NCBI GenBank assembly: GCA_022605955.1
Contig: JAKCOZ010000059.1
Coordinates: 806,001 to 870,000 of the forward strand
Source of the DNA: Rallus limicola
Lineage: Eukaryota; Chordata; Aves; Gruiformes; Rallidae
Length of the DNA: 64,000 bases
Reading direction: 5' to 3'
Program-made: the position numbers and the translations under genes
Shown here: positions 1-13,900 of the stretch, in pieces
Numbering within the stretch: position 1 is the first letter of the stretch
How the letters are laid out: the number at the start of each line of letters is the position of its first letter
Notes under the pieces: model-generated
What the model was told of the DNA's origin: nothing
Databases searched by the model: none
The model's input: the letters and a program-made list of their open reading frames with translations, nothing else

Positions 1-3000
1 TTAAGGAATCAGCTGTCTGTCAAGGTTAAGAGTGATAACTATCTGAGTTTTGAATAAAGTAGCCAGAGGGATTAGGAAGTGCTTCAATATCTTTATGGAG
101 AACATGAAATGACTTAATAGCCTGTTATAATTTCATATTCGTTAACCTGAAAACGTTTACCAGTTATCACCATTATTCTGCTGGACAAAGTAAAATCTAA
201 GGAGAAACTGAAAGAAAGATGATGGAAAACTGAATTTGGTGGCACTAGGGGGAATTGCAGAATCTATAGGCAGTGCTTTACAGTGAGTGCACTAACATGC
301 ATTAGAAACAGTAACCAGACAAAGAATAGGAAATTGTCAGGAGAGCTTTGATTTAATTAAGGCAAGTGAGGCTGGATTCCCTAAGCGAGAGATCAAGTCT
401 AACAAACGTTGAGGAATTTTTCCAAGCACATGTAGTTACAGTGTGCATGTCATGTGAAGGTTTCTCTTATATGCCAAATGCTGGTTTAATTATGATATGC
501 GTTAATTACCTTATCACTGCACGCAACTGCACAATTGTTTGCATCTACTAAACAAAAAAGATTACAAGAAAATATTTTTTTTTTTAATATATAAACCACA
601 GCAATCTGTAAAAAGTACATAATTACTTTGGACTAGAGCATTCTTTCCTGACGAAACCCAAATAGCAGTGCCTTCTCAACACTTACTTTCAGTGAGTTGT
701 GTCAGGAATTTGTTTTCTGTCACATGGGATGACAGATACAATCCTATGTACCCCTCAATTTTCTGCACTGAGTTCTGTGAACATAAGGAACGATCCTGAT
801 GTCTCATCTTTCCTTTTAATTGGCATTTCTGTACTTGGAAGTGTCTTAGCTTCACATCAAAGTCCGAAACTTACAATTTCTTTGTAATCCTCTCCCAAAG
901 GATGCAGGAAGAAAAAGTGTGCAAAGTGTGTTTCTCTGACAGTAACCTGGAGGCAGCTCTGTGGCTTCTCTGTTGGGCTTATGCGTGGGATGTGTGTGGT
1001 GGCTTCCCCTTAGCCATCAACTCTCCAGATCAACATACACAGAAAAATTATGGCCAACAGTGAAATACACAGCCAATTCAGAGTAGTAGTGTTTATCCCT
1101 TTCATACAGCTGCAATTACTAATGGAACTTTATAAATTTGAGCATCTTTTATTGTGGAAAAGTGTACTTTGTCTCCTGAAACTTGTGACAAGTTCTTATC
1201 AGCAGCAAGATCATTGGTATAGTTCATTCATTGAAGTGGTAGAAACGGTAACACAAGAGTGATTCTGTTGTTGTGACTTCTCTCAATATGAATTACTAAA
1301 ATATTTAAATAGAACAGCTTCAAATTTGACTGATTGCTGGATTTGTGTATCCCCAATAAACATTTGTGCAAACAGATTTTGTATTTATTTTTATATTCCC
1401 TAGATATTACAAGTCATGTATGCTGGAAGAGTAACAATCTGACACCCGAACAGTGTGACTTTTAAGCACTTGATTAGGGGTCTTCTATGTTCAAAAAGAT
1501 ACAAAACCAAGTAAAAAACCCCACTATTCAATTGAACCATTAGCCTGGGATTTGGGAGATACAGATTATGATCTCTTCAATGGATTTCATTAGGCTTTGG
1601 TCATATTTATTAGTCTTCGTGCCCCAATGTAACATATGCAAAATTAATATATCCAGGAGAGACTATGGTGGAATTCACATTATTTAATTTATATTAAATG
1701 TTTAGAATTACAGCAGTAATAAATTATAGGTCTAATAATTCTGTCTGGAATATAAACTGGTTTAAGCAATTAATATATAAGCAGATTAAGGAAATCCAAT
1801 TTGAAATGCTAATAAAACTGTATTTTATTTATTGATGGTACTTCATTTATATTAGGTACTACAATAATACCTTGGATAATAGTGTCACCAGAGGACTCTG
1901 TGTAAGATGTGCACAAATAAAGTTTTGAACAGGATTGTATACAGATAACCATTTAAACAGAAGCACATGCTCTAAGTCCCATTCAAAGTTAATAAATTAT
2001 CTGAGTATCTTCCACGTAAATTGGTGGCTGTCCAAAAAGCAAGCTAGAGACTCTGGCCGTATTCATACCGTGCTCCCTCCCATCATGGCGGATTCTGTCA
2101 GATTCAGGAGAGAGCTGACTGTTTTCCATCTCAAAATGTATCTGCTGCTTTCCCTGGAGGTGGCTGCTCCATGCCAGGGAACATCTGGCCTGCTGTGTTC
2201 TGGGCATAGATGACAGAATTTCACAGTGCTCTACTTCTAGTATGCTTCCTGTGACCAAGTCTTCATTTTCAGTAAGGTCAATAACTACTAATTACTGCAG
2301 AGAAGGATGCCTGTATGAATGCAACAAAAATATACAGCTTGTTTTCAAACTGCTTTTCTTTTTATACTCAAAATGTGTCAGAATCCAGTCAGTATCTTTT
2401 GCAAGTATAGCCATATGTTTTCCCTCTGCACTTGTGTCAGGACCCATATGCTTGGCTGAGTTTGTTTTCTTTGCATGCTCTAGAATTTTTCCATGGCATT
2501 GTCTCTTTATTTGTCTGCAAATAGCTTAGCTTCAGTTCGGAGCTGGTATTTGTGCAATGAAACAATTATTTTCTAATTAAATATACATTAAACCTGATGG
2601 AAAGCTATTTGAGCTTTTTTAAAGCACTGGGATAGTAATTTTGCTACAGCAAATTCTGTATCACTTAAAAGAAACCAAATGAATTCTTCCCTGGCCAAAT
2701 ATTTTTAGTTTTATGAAGCTACATTTTGCAGTGATGCTTTTGTGCTTAACAGCTTGTGCACTGATAAAGAATTTGTAGCAGACAGCCACTGTCAGGCAAA
2801 ATGATAAGCTGCTCCTGAGAAAAGTAGATGACATAAAACTGAGTTTAGTCAGAAGTTCAAGGAGGTATCTAAAATGTTGGGCACCCAACTCATACAGCTG
2901 TTTCAGAAGGATGATACAACTAGATGAGGACTAGATTTCTCTGAAAAGAATTCTGCTATGCCTGCTTTTGCATGATGCTTTGTTTTCTGATTTACGAGGG

Positions 3001-4820
3001 TATAAATGCAAAATTCTGCATAATACCTACTATTGGAGTAGCATCGTTTCTAACTACTACAGGTAGTAGCTTTTCTAACTACTGTAGGTAAATTCCTAGA
3101 AATTTCTGTAAGCAAACAGGACCATAGCAGTAAGCAGAGTCTGGAATCCAGTAGTTTCAGTCATGAGCTGAGCAAACCAGCCTGCAATCAGTAAATCTCT
3201 CAGGTTAGTAAATACAGTGCTGTGGTCAATAGTATATGCAAGTAAATCGAGGTTATCTAGTCTTAAGTTTGTTGCAGTAACAAATTTATCCTCTTCTGTA
3301 TGCTTCTAGGAGACAAAATAAGTCAGTTTGCTTCTAAAATTTAATAGCACGTTACAGAATGAAACCATGAAAGTGAATTAGAGTATACTGTGTTACTCCA
3401 GAACTGGACTCTGAGAAGAAAAGTCCCAAGTATGTCTTTACTTCAGATGCATGTTTTTTTCTAATGTTTTAGTACTCTCTCCAGATATTAATACCTTCTC
3501 TAAGACTAATTGCCCTAAAACTGCACCCTTCCGAAACAGACTATTTGTCTATCCATTCTAACTAGTGATGCTTAGCAAATCTTGTCACTAGCATTACAGC
3601 ACATCAGTCACTGCTAAACACGGCAGTCTTACAACCTCTGCATTCTTCTTATCTCAAAATAGCAACATGGCTTGAGATATTAGTGGAACAAGGGAATGAG
3701 TAAAGCCAACCACACCCTAATCCATTATTGTCCTTTCCCTTTTATAGAATATCCATTGCAACACCGAGTTTCCACTTAACAGTTGAAATCGAGTTTGTTT
3801 GTTGTCGTAATTTGGATGGTCATTACTCTGATTTACCTAATATATTAAAATCAGCCTCTTAAGAAAAGGGTAAAAGCTTCCTTTTCATTTGTCCTATGCT
3901 TTGTCCAAGTTTCTTGAACGGAAATGGAATTTATTTACACAAAAATCAATCTTGTGATCTCAAGGCAAAAGTGATTTAGGGAAAATAGCAGTAAAAAGGA
4001 ATTTATTAGTCTTTGACTAATAGTCTGCTGAACTAATTAAAGGTATGCAGAAAATCAATCATTTTAGTCTTGATCAAGGAATTCATGAAGTCAAAAGATT
4101 TTTAATTACTAGCTGTCATGGAGAGAGCATAAAATTAGCATTGGTTGTTTATAATCATCACAAGGATTCAATATTACTATTGTTATCGGACTCTTTTGTC
4201 CCTTCAAAATGTGTTCATTAATGCCTAACTTGTTAATCAACAGTCAGTTTAATTTTGGCAACTGAATTATAAAGCACAGCCATAGGACTATTTTTATGTC
4301 AATTGTTTTTCCTTTCATTTTCTTTGCCTCTTTAAAATTCCATCTTTAAAAGGTAATATTTTCTCAAGACCCAAGCTCACAGTAAACTGTATTAATCAAA
4401 TGGTAAAGGAATGCTTATATGGGAAACCAGGAAATGCAGCTGAGAGATCTTCCTATGCAGCAAAGGGCTTAAACACCTCTGAACTGACAGTGATGCTCTG
4501 GAAAGGCTTTCGCAGCTACGGGGTATTTTTGCCACAACTTCAGTGTAACTATTCTGCAGTCATGAAGTATGCTTCAGTAGATAGCCTTCTCTGCATTCTT
4601 AGCAATTACATGGGTTATTTCTGGAACAAGAAATGCAAACTCACTCCAGGCTGTTGACAAACCTGGAAGTAAGGCTATGCAAATAAGTGACTGTCAGTTT
4701 GGCACAGTAATAATACCTATAATAATACAAATATTGTTTCTAACTAGGGAAAAAAAACATGTACCTCATACTAAAACAGTAATTTGGGAATGGAATGGAT
4801 CATTCTGCTGTGAAAAATAA
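1..4820. other. Unique AT-rich non-coding sequence
   Basis: I see no gene, recognisable repeat family or RNA gene here. The open frames present are short (under about 95 codons), lack homology I recognise, and overlap frames on the other strand, as expected by chance in AT-rich DNA. The only local structure is a small tandem and inverted repeat near 3.05 kb, listed separately. Confidence 0.6.
3047..3090. repeat. Short tandem duplication containing a 7-bp inverted repeat
   Basis: The motif TTTCTAACTACT occurs twice in succession (3047-3058 and 3073-3084), each copy followed by a variant of ACAGGTAG or GTAGGTA. The first copy also forms the inverted repeat CTACTAC-AG-GTAGTAG (3054-3069). This looks like a local slippage or duplication product; no function can be inferred. 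Confidence 0.6.
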
Positions 4821-4827
4821 TTTAAAA

Positions 4828-4842
4828 AAAAAAAAAAAAAAA
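4828..4842. repeat. Poly(A) tract
   Basis: An uninterrupted run of A follows TTT, with no upstream sequence I recognise as a LINE or SINE tail. It may be a simple slippage tract or the tail of an unrecognised, very decayed retrocopy. Confidence 0.7.
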
Positions 4843-7800
4843 GGAAGTAGAACATTTTGTCCTGTCCTCAAAAGAAAAGCAACATAAATGAAATTTTATT
4901 TACAAACCTGCTGGGAGAGGAAGACTAGGAAGAGTGTTCACATTTTAAATAGTCAATGTTGAATTGTTGTTTTCACAATGCATGATGTAGGATGCTGGCT
5001 TCATGTTGTTCCTTTGCTACAGTGTCAGCTACTCTTTGTCAGTCTTCTGTGGATTCTTAGCCTGCTTTTGGAAGTAATAGCCATTTCCAAGAAGAAGATC
5101 TGGAAGTTTTGTCTCCTATGTTGCAAGTGAATGCCTTAGGGAATAAATGGGGTTTTTTGCTCAATTTCTGGCCAGAGAGTGTCAGAGGCACAATGAAGAG
5201 AGGCTCAAAATGCCTCAGGGGAAGGGTGGCATTGATGTCAAACTTGCTTTGCCCGGGGATTTAGTTTGGGCTGTCAATTAAATGAAAGTTTCAAAAACTA
5301 CTCTTCCATTTTGCCCCCCTCAGTTTTTTCCTTTTTGATAAAAAATGTCAGCCATAACTCAAACTCATGAATTTGCCCAGAAGTTTGTAAAAAATTGTCC
5401 AGACTTACTTCTCTGAATCATAATATACTTTACTTTCATTAGAAACTGTCAGTGCAAGGAGTATTTCTAAGTAATAGTGTTGGTAGAGTTATTTTGTTAT
5501 TTTTAATAAACCATTACCCAAGCACTAAGATAATTTAGCAGCTATTGAGTAATAAACCTTTAATCATGAGGTCATTGTTATGAGATCTGGCATAAAGTAG
5601 TTATGGCCAATGGCTGTTGTCTCATGGTCTGTGAAGTAAATTGCTGGGAACAGCAATGAAGATAAAACCCACCCAAAACCTGTCTTCTCCAGTACTTTGC
5701 ACAAAATACATACTGCTGTTCTAGGAATTAGTCGTTTTAAGACTAAAAGAATGTTTTGTAGGCTTTTAGTGTGACATCAGACAACTTGTAACATTATCAT
5801 AAATAATATGGGCAAAACAAAAATTTACGTGTATGAAAATGCAAAGCATTTCATTCCAGATGCAGAACTGAGATTAGTTAAGCATTAATTATTAATATTA
5901 GTAATAATAAAGAGAAGTAATAAGTTCTGTTAATTATTACAATACACTACTTCGAAGGATGAGGCTTTGGGTAACAGGAAGAGATTATCAGATTCTGTGA
6001 CCTCCCTTTCACCTAAAGATCTAAGACTGGTAGCTAGTACAAATGAAGACTAAATTTTATTATTTAAAATGTAGCAAGGATAACTAAATTCCCCTTTCAC
6101 TAAAAGCTTCATCTGCAGACTTAGATAATTCAGATACTTTGGACTGATTTCCAGAGTGTGGCTTGTAAAGATGAACAGAGATTTGGCTGGGGATAGCTGC
6201 ATGGGTGGCGAGGAAAAGAGATGAATTCAGCTAGCCCTCAGGAGGTAAAAATGAAGGCAGGACTGTCCCTTTCAATGATGCTTGTGGACTTTGATGAATG
6301 TAAACCAGCCATGCGATCATGTCTTCAAGGCACTATCAGCAAACCTAGAGTAAATCCATCAAAATATGTAGGATGACCTGGAATGAATTCAAGAGCCAGA
6401 CTCAGGAAACACAGAACTGCAAGAGCTTTCTGAAAATGGGATTTCCAGTTAATCTCTCCTGGGATTTTTGAATAAAGACAGAAAATAACTTCCAGTTTTT
6501 TGTTTTTTTCTTTTCCTTAATAAGACTTAACTGCCCTTTTATGCAAGTTATGACTTTGTTAGTGTATTCAGGCAAGACCTAGGCAACTAGTTATTAGTGG
6601 TTACTCTAATGATTGCTATGGTAGCTAAAATGAACTTAGAAGGAAGGGAGGTGAAATTAAGGAGACACAGATGTCTATCAGCACAGCCAATTAAAATACA
6701 GGACCTACTGCCAAAAAACGTAATGCTTGTAATGGTTTATCCAACACAGCAGGTATATAACATGAATAGCACAGCTCTCCAGGTTTAAAGTCCCAAGTAG
6801 TGTAGATGGTGGTTACACCAAAAGAAGAGGTTCCTTCTGTTGCTTTGTGTTCACCAGAGAATCTTGCACTGCATTGAAAGGGTCATCCCCTCTGCACAAA
6901 GGGCTGGGGGAGATCCAGTTCACATTCTGCATGAATACAATTGTACAAAGCTGTGCCGTCGCACTGATGTATAAAACGGGTTGGATAAAAGTTGCAGGTG
7001 TGACTTAAGGGTTTTCCAAGCTCATGCCATTATTGTCCAGAAATATGTACAGGTTCTGCCTGCAGACATTCTTCTTCTGACCAAACCTTCTCATTACATA
7101 ATATGCTATTTGCAGTATTTTCAACTTTTGTTTGCATCTTTCTTCTTCAAAGGTATGCTTAATTATTGCATTTACATCTAAAAGTTTCTGCAGGTCACAA
7201 AATTTTTAAATTTTACTTACTTTTGTTCCTTGGGAATTTTCGGATTGCTTGGTCACAGTGTCCAGTATGTTTTGTCTGGAAAAACTCTTAATTGAAAAGA
7301 GTAACCTTTTAAAAGAAGGTGTTGAGAATACTCTAGTTTGCTGTTCTTTCCCCCTTCCATGTTTCTACCCTAGCAATTCTGATGCAAAGCTGTCCTTGTC
7401 TCTTCAGTCTTTCCTATTTTTACAGTCTGTATTGAATCTAAATGCTGTGATATATTTAGAAAATTAATGGATGTACAAACAAAATCAACTCTGCCATTCA
7501 GACTTCATGGGAGTCTGCAACCTTTGCTTACCTGAAGTGGTGGTGTTCTGTATCAAGCTCCTTTTTGCCTATGCAGATGTGATGAGGAGAGAAAGGTCCT
7601 TTCTCACTTTGGTTTTCTGCCTTCGGTGGGAAGAGGATCACACACTGTGTCAGGGAGAATGTGGCTGTTCATGAGCAAACGCCAGTGGCTAAATTTCTAA
7701 TGAATCTAAGATTGTCATATCTCTGTTACAAAAGCAGATAAATTGTATATTTAAAAGTATGGCTTCAGTGCTATTTATTTAATACAACAGCTACAATTCT

Positions 7801-8670
7801 TTCTTACTTCAGACCTTTCTGTTTGTTGCAGGTCACATTTCCAGTTATTTAGGATGATGTATAACTTATCATAGCTACATATTATCTGTTACCCTTCTTA
7901 GCATCATGTGCATTTCAGTAATATGTAGAGTGATGATTAAAAAAAATAATTATTATTTTGACGTTTACTGAGATGACCAGTACTCTAATCTTTGTGGTTA
8001 CAGCAGATTATCTGTGTAATAAATGTAGGCAAGAAATAACTCCTAAACTGATTATAAATTAATAGAATAGCTTTAGAAGCTAAAGTTTCTGCAGAGGGTA
8101 TTTATTATTGCAAATTACCTATTTTATATATTTATATGTTTAATACTTATAGACACAGCTTTGGAAGGAAGACTTTATTTGAAATTCATTACAAAATGTC
8201 AGCATCAGTATCAATGGAACATTTTCTCACACCTTCCTCTAGCTGCCCCCTTCCCCAGCTTATGTTTAAGAAGATAAGCCTTAAAGTGCTACTCCAATAT
8301 GGAGGGATTACAAAGTCTAAATTGTAAATGTCCATCCGTAGACATAAATGTCTATACATTAAATTAATAAACTAAAAATAGGTGTGTCTCAATAATATTT
8401 TCACAAGTAATTTCAGAAAGAAATTAAGTTTATGGGGTTTAGAATATAATAATAAACAGTTAAATTAAAGCATCAGTTTTTACAGTTAAAATGAGTGGGC
8501 AGAAAGGACTTAACTCTTCTTATTGCAAATATTCAACTTTTGAGTTTCATAATACTGTATTGTTTTAGAAAATATGCCATATATCAAATCTACCATCTAG
8601 TTTATTACAGAGTGAGATCAAGTCTCTCTCAAAATTGACATATTCTAGGTATTTATAAAAAATATCTTGG
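4843..8670. other. Unique AT-rich non-coding sequence
   Basis: No gene or repeat family is recognised. Several short frames of 60-72 codons (for example near 7.25-7.67 kb on the + strand) show no domain, no useful start context and no homology I know, so they are treated as chance. Confidence 0.55.
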
Positions 8671-8671
8671 G

Positions 8672-8840
8672 TCAGTTTCTCTCTGTTGCCTCAGGCAGTC
8701 TCAGCTGAAAACAGCAGCAGTGTCTCCGGCAGAAACTGGCTGCTGGCAGGGTGGCCCCTACTGCAACTGCCCCAAACGTTCCTGCCCCACTGTATCTGCT
8801 GATCTCCCAAGATACTTCCTAGTGCTGCAGGCACAGGGGG
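8672..8840. other. Local GC-richer patch of unknown origin
   Basis: This stretch is clearly richer in G and C than its flanks and contains CAGCAGCAG and several CTGC or CCCC motifs. No repeat family is recognised. One + strand frame stays open for roughly 65 codons, but it lacks a convincing start or splice sites. It could be an old repeat, a decayed retrocopy or a regulatory patch; the sequence alone does not decide. Confidence 0.3.
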
Positions 8841-9423
8841 AATGTCATTACAGAGATTTTACAAGTATTGGTGTGTAGATGTTCCAGATGAGTTGTCTTG
8901 GCATAATATGATCAATAGTATAGTCTGTACTGTAGTTTATTGCTATAGACAATAGTATGTGGATCAACTGTCTGCATGTGAAATACGTAGCAAGTGTTAA
9001 AGACTGAAGTAGGAGTTTGGAAAGGGTGAAAATTCCTCTCCTGTCTTCTTAATTATCTAATCCTAAATGAAAATCTAGAACTGACGGATTTAAATTATGC
9101 CAGTCATTCTTGGGTGAATTCCATATTAGCACTGTGAAGAAGAAGATTTTTCAAGAAAGCTGCTGTTGCCACAGTTCATTTTGGATTTGGAGGCTGGACT
9201 TGAAATCCAGAACTTTTTATCTCTTTTCCAGATGCTTTTTAATACAAACCTAAATCCCTTCCACTATCCAGTGTCAGAGTGTCATACTTTGTTCAGCCTA
9301 AAATATGGCTATGTATCTCACCTGGTATATTAGCTATATTTTAAAATGAAGATTACTGTAATAGCCCAAGAATCATCTGACTTCAAAATTTACAGTCATA
9401 TTACAGTTTTTTCCAGTACTTCT

Positions 9424-9447
9424 TTTGTTGTTGTTGTTGTTGTTGTT
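9424..9447. repeat. (GTT)n microsatellite
   Basis: About eight units of TTG are seen in TTTTGTTGTTG...TTGTTTTC. It is perfect within the tract and shows no link to a larger element. Confidence 0.9.
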
Positions 9448-10814
9448 TTCAAGAATTCAAAGTAATTCTTTTCTGGCCATACTTCTTGTTTACTAAATTG
9501 TTTTTGAACAAGCTATTCCATTAAATACCAAGTCCGTGTTCCTCTAAGCTCAATCTGAGCATGGTGTATAGGAAATAAATAAGAGCCCAAATCGCAGCTT
9601 ACTTAATTTCATGTCCTTAGTCTCCTGCTTATATAATATTATTTTTAGATTTATTTCATCTTCCATCCAAGGTATTAACAAACAATGTTTGTAAGGTGTT
9701 AGTAGGTAGGTGTTGTAAGTAAAAATACAGTCATTTTATTAGTTGCTACTCAGCAGTATACTGAAGACTCTGAACAGCCATTACTGTTCTCTTCATTGGT
9801 ATCACACTGTCTAAAGACATAGTATTTCTGAGGGTTTGATCACTGAAGTGGTGAATTTTGGAAATTGAGATTTTTTCGGGGGAAAATTGATTTGATTCAG
9901 CTGCACTGTAGAAAATATGCTATGAAGAATGAGAGCCCTCTAAAAATAATGGTGAGAAAACTATTTTGCTACAGTGCTGAAGCCCCTGAACAAAGCTAAA
10001 GCCAGAGGGAATAAACAGTAGTAGCCTGGCATTGTTTCTAGAGAAATGGTTTAAAAACATATGGGTAAAGACATCAGCTGCTTGGAAATAAATGTTTCTT
10101 CTTTTGTAACTGCAATTAAAATTTTGATGGCAACTACATAGTAGAAAAAAACCTCCACATTTGTGTTTTCAAAAACAATCAAAAAAACAGTGCAGATAAA
10201 TACATAGAAACTAAGCCAGGTAACTGAGGAGTTTAAAATATTATGACAAATATGTAAATTATGTAGCAATAGAAAGACTAAAGTGGTAATAACCCTTAAT
10301 TGTGTCATAGATCTGGAATCTGAGACAAGGCTGTTTCAAAGAGAGGGATTGCTGCAGGATACAAAGCTAAGCAGATACAGTACCCACCATTAAGCAATTT
10401 CAAACTTTACTGCTAGGGATGGATTAAGTCGTATGTCGTCTTCTCAAAATACCTTTACAGGTGACTGATACGCATTTCAGTCTCTCCACTAAATTCCCTA
10501 CTTTCAGCTCTCTGTGCCCTCTGATCCTGCCTTTTCCCCATCTTCTACTCAGCATGATTCCCCTTCTTGTCTAAATGGAAGGTTGCTTTTTGTCCCAAAG
10601 ATGCCCTCAAAGTTTGAGAAGTCCTTAAATACAGAAAATGGAAATGAGCAACAATAGCATGACAGCACCACAAAGGACACCTGCTGCAAATGCCCAGCCT
10701 CAGGTGCATAATAATGGTTTGATGCATGAGTTGCCAGCTCACTTCTGTGGTCTTACTCTAATGTTACTGCTAAAGATAATGCTTAAGTGCCTTGATGATT
10801 AAAGACTTTACACC

Positions 10815-10912
10815 ATGATTTCCATCTCTGTAATGGGGACCAAATCCCAGAGTCCTTATTTGTGTGAGTCAATGAATCGGTGTGAGGTTAAAGATTATTA
10901 ATGTTTATTTTC
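10815..10912 (+). repeat. Possible ancient MIR-like or other sauropsid SINE fragment
   Basis: TTTCCATCTCTGTAATGGGG resembles the conserved distal segment of MIR-type SINEs, and the downstream GTGAGGTTAAAGATTATTAA resembles the MIR end. The middle (CCCAGAGTCCTTATTTG) is also like another widespread amniote repeat, so the family assignment is uncertain. A profile search against Dfam amniote models would decide. Confidence 0.35.
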
Positions 10913-13900
10913 ATTTTGTGCCACTTTCCACTCTGTTCTTCTCTATTACTCATAGTTTCATCTCTCTCAAGAGGCACTGTAACTGGCAGTCAGGGATGTC
11001 TATGGAGCATCAATAGAAAAAAAATTGCTCAAAGGAATGCACACCTAATTTAGCAAATACCATATGAATAATAGTAGCGATTTTATCCAAGTGATGAGAC
11101 CAGACTGCAATATACAGATACAAATCTCTGCAAAGCCTTCCTAGATTTTCTTTTCTAATAGTTCAGTCGATTTTAAAAGAGAATCCTAAAAGAATTCTAA
11201 AACCTAAGTATGTCTGGTCCTTCCCCTCCTCCACACTGATGTGTTTTGAAGCCCAAGCTACATGTTTTCAGAAATGAGTTTGGTTTTTGAAGTGGTAGAG
11301 AGGCGCCAAGTGGAAAATTGCAGGTAAAGTGAAAGACTCATAAGCATAGTTGTTGTAGCTTTGAATACTTCTAGATGACTTTGCAGTCCAGTATTGAGAA
11401 GTATTATTTTCTGGTATTGTAACATTAAGTAATACCAAATTTGGAAGGCCACTACTTTACTTAAAGTACAATACCATTAGTCCTGTTTCATTGGTACTAG
11501 CACTGGGTTCAGTTTTAAAATAAACTTTATTAGGAAAACTAGACACTTTTAGAAAATACTCAACTTTATATAAAGTTACTGGTTGGGGAACACCTCTTTC
11601 TCAATTTCTTCCTTTTTTTTAATCCCCCAAATGTGAAACAACTGTTTTAAAACTGCTAATTGCTTTCCTATTAAAAGAAAAATCCATTTGGATTAAAAAT
11701 AATTGTTACCATATGTTATCATCTACCTATTTAGTAATTTGTTTTACTAGAAAAGGTAAGAAATAAAAATGAAAACATATGGGAATACGTGCATTAAATC
11801 AAGCTGTTCACTTAAGATCCAGTGTGCTTTTAGAAGAATGGCAAATAGTCATGGGCTTCCCTGTGGGGGTGGGAGGTCAGCGTAGGATGAGTGCATTATC
11901 AGGGAGAAAGGAGAAGTCCTTGATAATTCACACAATGTCTTACGTCAGGGATGTGTTTGCAGGATTATGCACAAAGGTATAAACATTGTATGTGATTTAT
12001 CATTTAGAAGTAAGTGAAATTTGAATGCTTCCTTGTAACAGCTGCTTCTGCTGAGCTCATGGACCTGGTAGCTGACACTCTAAGCAGGAGACGGATTTTA
12101 AGGGCTAGAGAGAAGCCACTAATGAATTTGGGAACATCCGCTTTTCTCACAGCCACAGGTGCTTTGGGGTTTGTATAGATATGCCCTCTGCAAGACTTGG
12201 TGTCTTTTTTGTGTGCAATTCTGCCCACCCACTACCAGTTTCTCTCATGTATCCTACTGTTTCCAAAGCCCTTGGCACAGGTGTCATTCTGCAACTTTGT
12301 TTCAAACTCTGTATTTGTTTTTTACTAATGTATCCAGTTCTAAGTGCACAACTGAACTATGATGTCCTCGATGACTCTTTTAAGTTTTTCAGAATCATGA
12401 GACCTTTGTATAAAGTTTGTCTCCCCTCAGTTTAGCTTGGGATGCCTTTTTTTGTTGTTCCTCCCCCTCTCCCCCCAACTGAAATCTATTTGTTTCTCTT
12501 AAGTCCTAAGCTATTTACTCTTTCATTGACTGGTTTCTGTTTTTCACAGGCAAAAATGTTTACTTAAGTATGTGGTTTTGCTTGGCTACCTGATCTTCAA
12601 CACATGTGTATATTACTCTGTATATTACAGCTGTTACTATGAGTAAGCATTTACATAAGCTGTAAAAGTGAAAGGCTAAAGAGATGGGTAAAGTACGTTC
12701 TCTGCCTCAAGACACTAGGGATCTGTGTTAGCCAAGACAAACGCTGAGGCTCAGGAGAAGTATTTGGGAAATATGAAGAGTGTGTGAGGATAATTTAAGA
12801 AGCGCTGGAGGGAAGAAGAGTCCTGGCACTTGCGGCTTGGACAGGGAATGAATTCTCGGCACATGAAGGCATTCCAAGTACAGGCAGCTGAACTGACAAA
12901 GCTTAAGTGAAATTTTCAAAGAGAATAGAAGGTTTGGGAAAGTCTAAAGAATTAATGTGGGAAACTTGCAGAAAGCTGAGATGGAACTGTGAAAGCAAAA
13001 GGATTTGTGCAATGGAAAAGGTTTATACACAGCTTTATGTATCAGGAAGGTAGTTTTGAATTTGATGCAACCAGAGATAGAAGTCAATTGAATTTTCAAG
13101 AGGCAAGTCATGCCTCTTAAGCTGTGCTGCAGAATCCGTGCTGTGTGCATATTCCCAAGGGTGCAGATATGCAGGATAAGGTGGCTGTGTGATTTTACTT
13201 GAGCAAATCCCCATCTTTCTGGATCACCGTACAACGCAATTTGTATGGGCACAACATGCATACACATAGTGGAGGAGAAGTGAAGGCAATAGCTTTACAT
13301 TCTGAAAAAATGTTAATCCTGTTGATGAGATAATTATATGGTTTACAACAATTACAGACCACGCATATATTCAGCATAAAAGCTAATGTACCTCATTTGT
13401 CTGCTTGTACTATGAGTCCATACAACAGACTAGCTCTTGAAGGACAGTTGCTCTGACATGAGCTTCTGAAGATAGTCATCATATTAAGAAACAGAAAAGG
13501 AAATAAGTATTCCCACACACATAAGCTTTTATATATAAGCTTTGTTCACATGAGAGAGTATTACATAAATTCATAAATTCACACAAAATATTTTTGAAGC
13601 TAGCTTATTGTTGATTTATTGCTGCTTTGACTTCACAGGCAAATTGCACACTTGCATCTGCCATTGTGATTATTCTCCACTCTGCTTTATCGCTCAGCCA
13701 GTCCAACCTGTGAGACTAGGTTTGGGATTTATCAGTAAAGTTCTTACTTGTTACGTTTATCTGTTGTCATTGTGATGACATCCTATTCCATCCCTGAAGT
13801 TTAAAAAATACCAGAAAAACCAAGGCCCTTTCTTCTTTTGTTTTTTTCATGCATCCTAACTTTTTCTACACAGAGCCACAATGCTTCCCACAAATATTCC

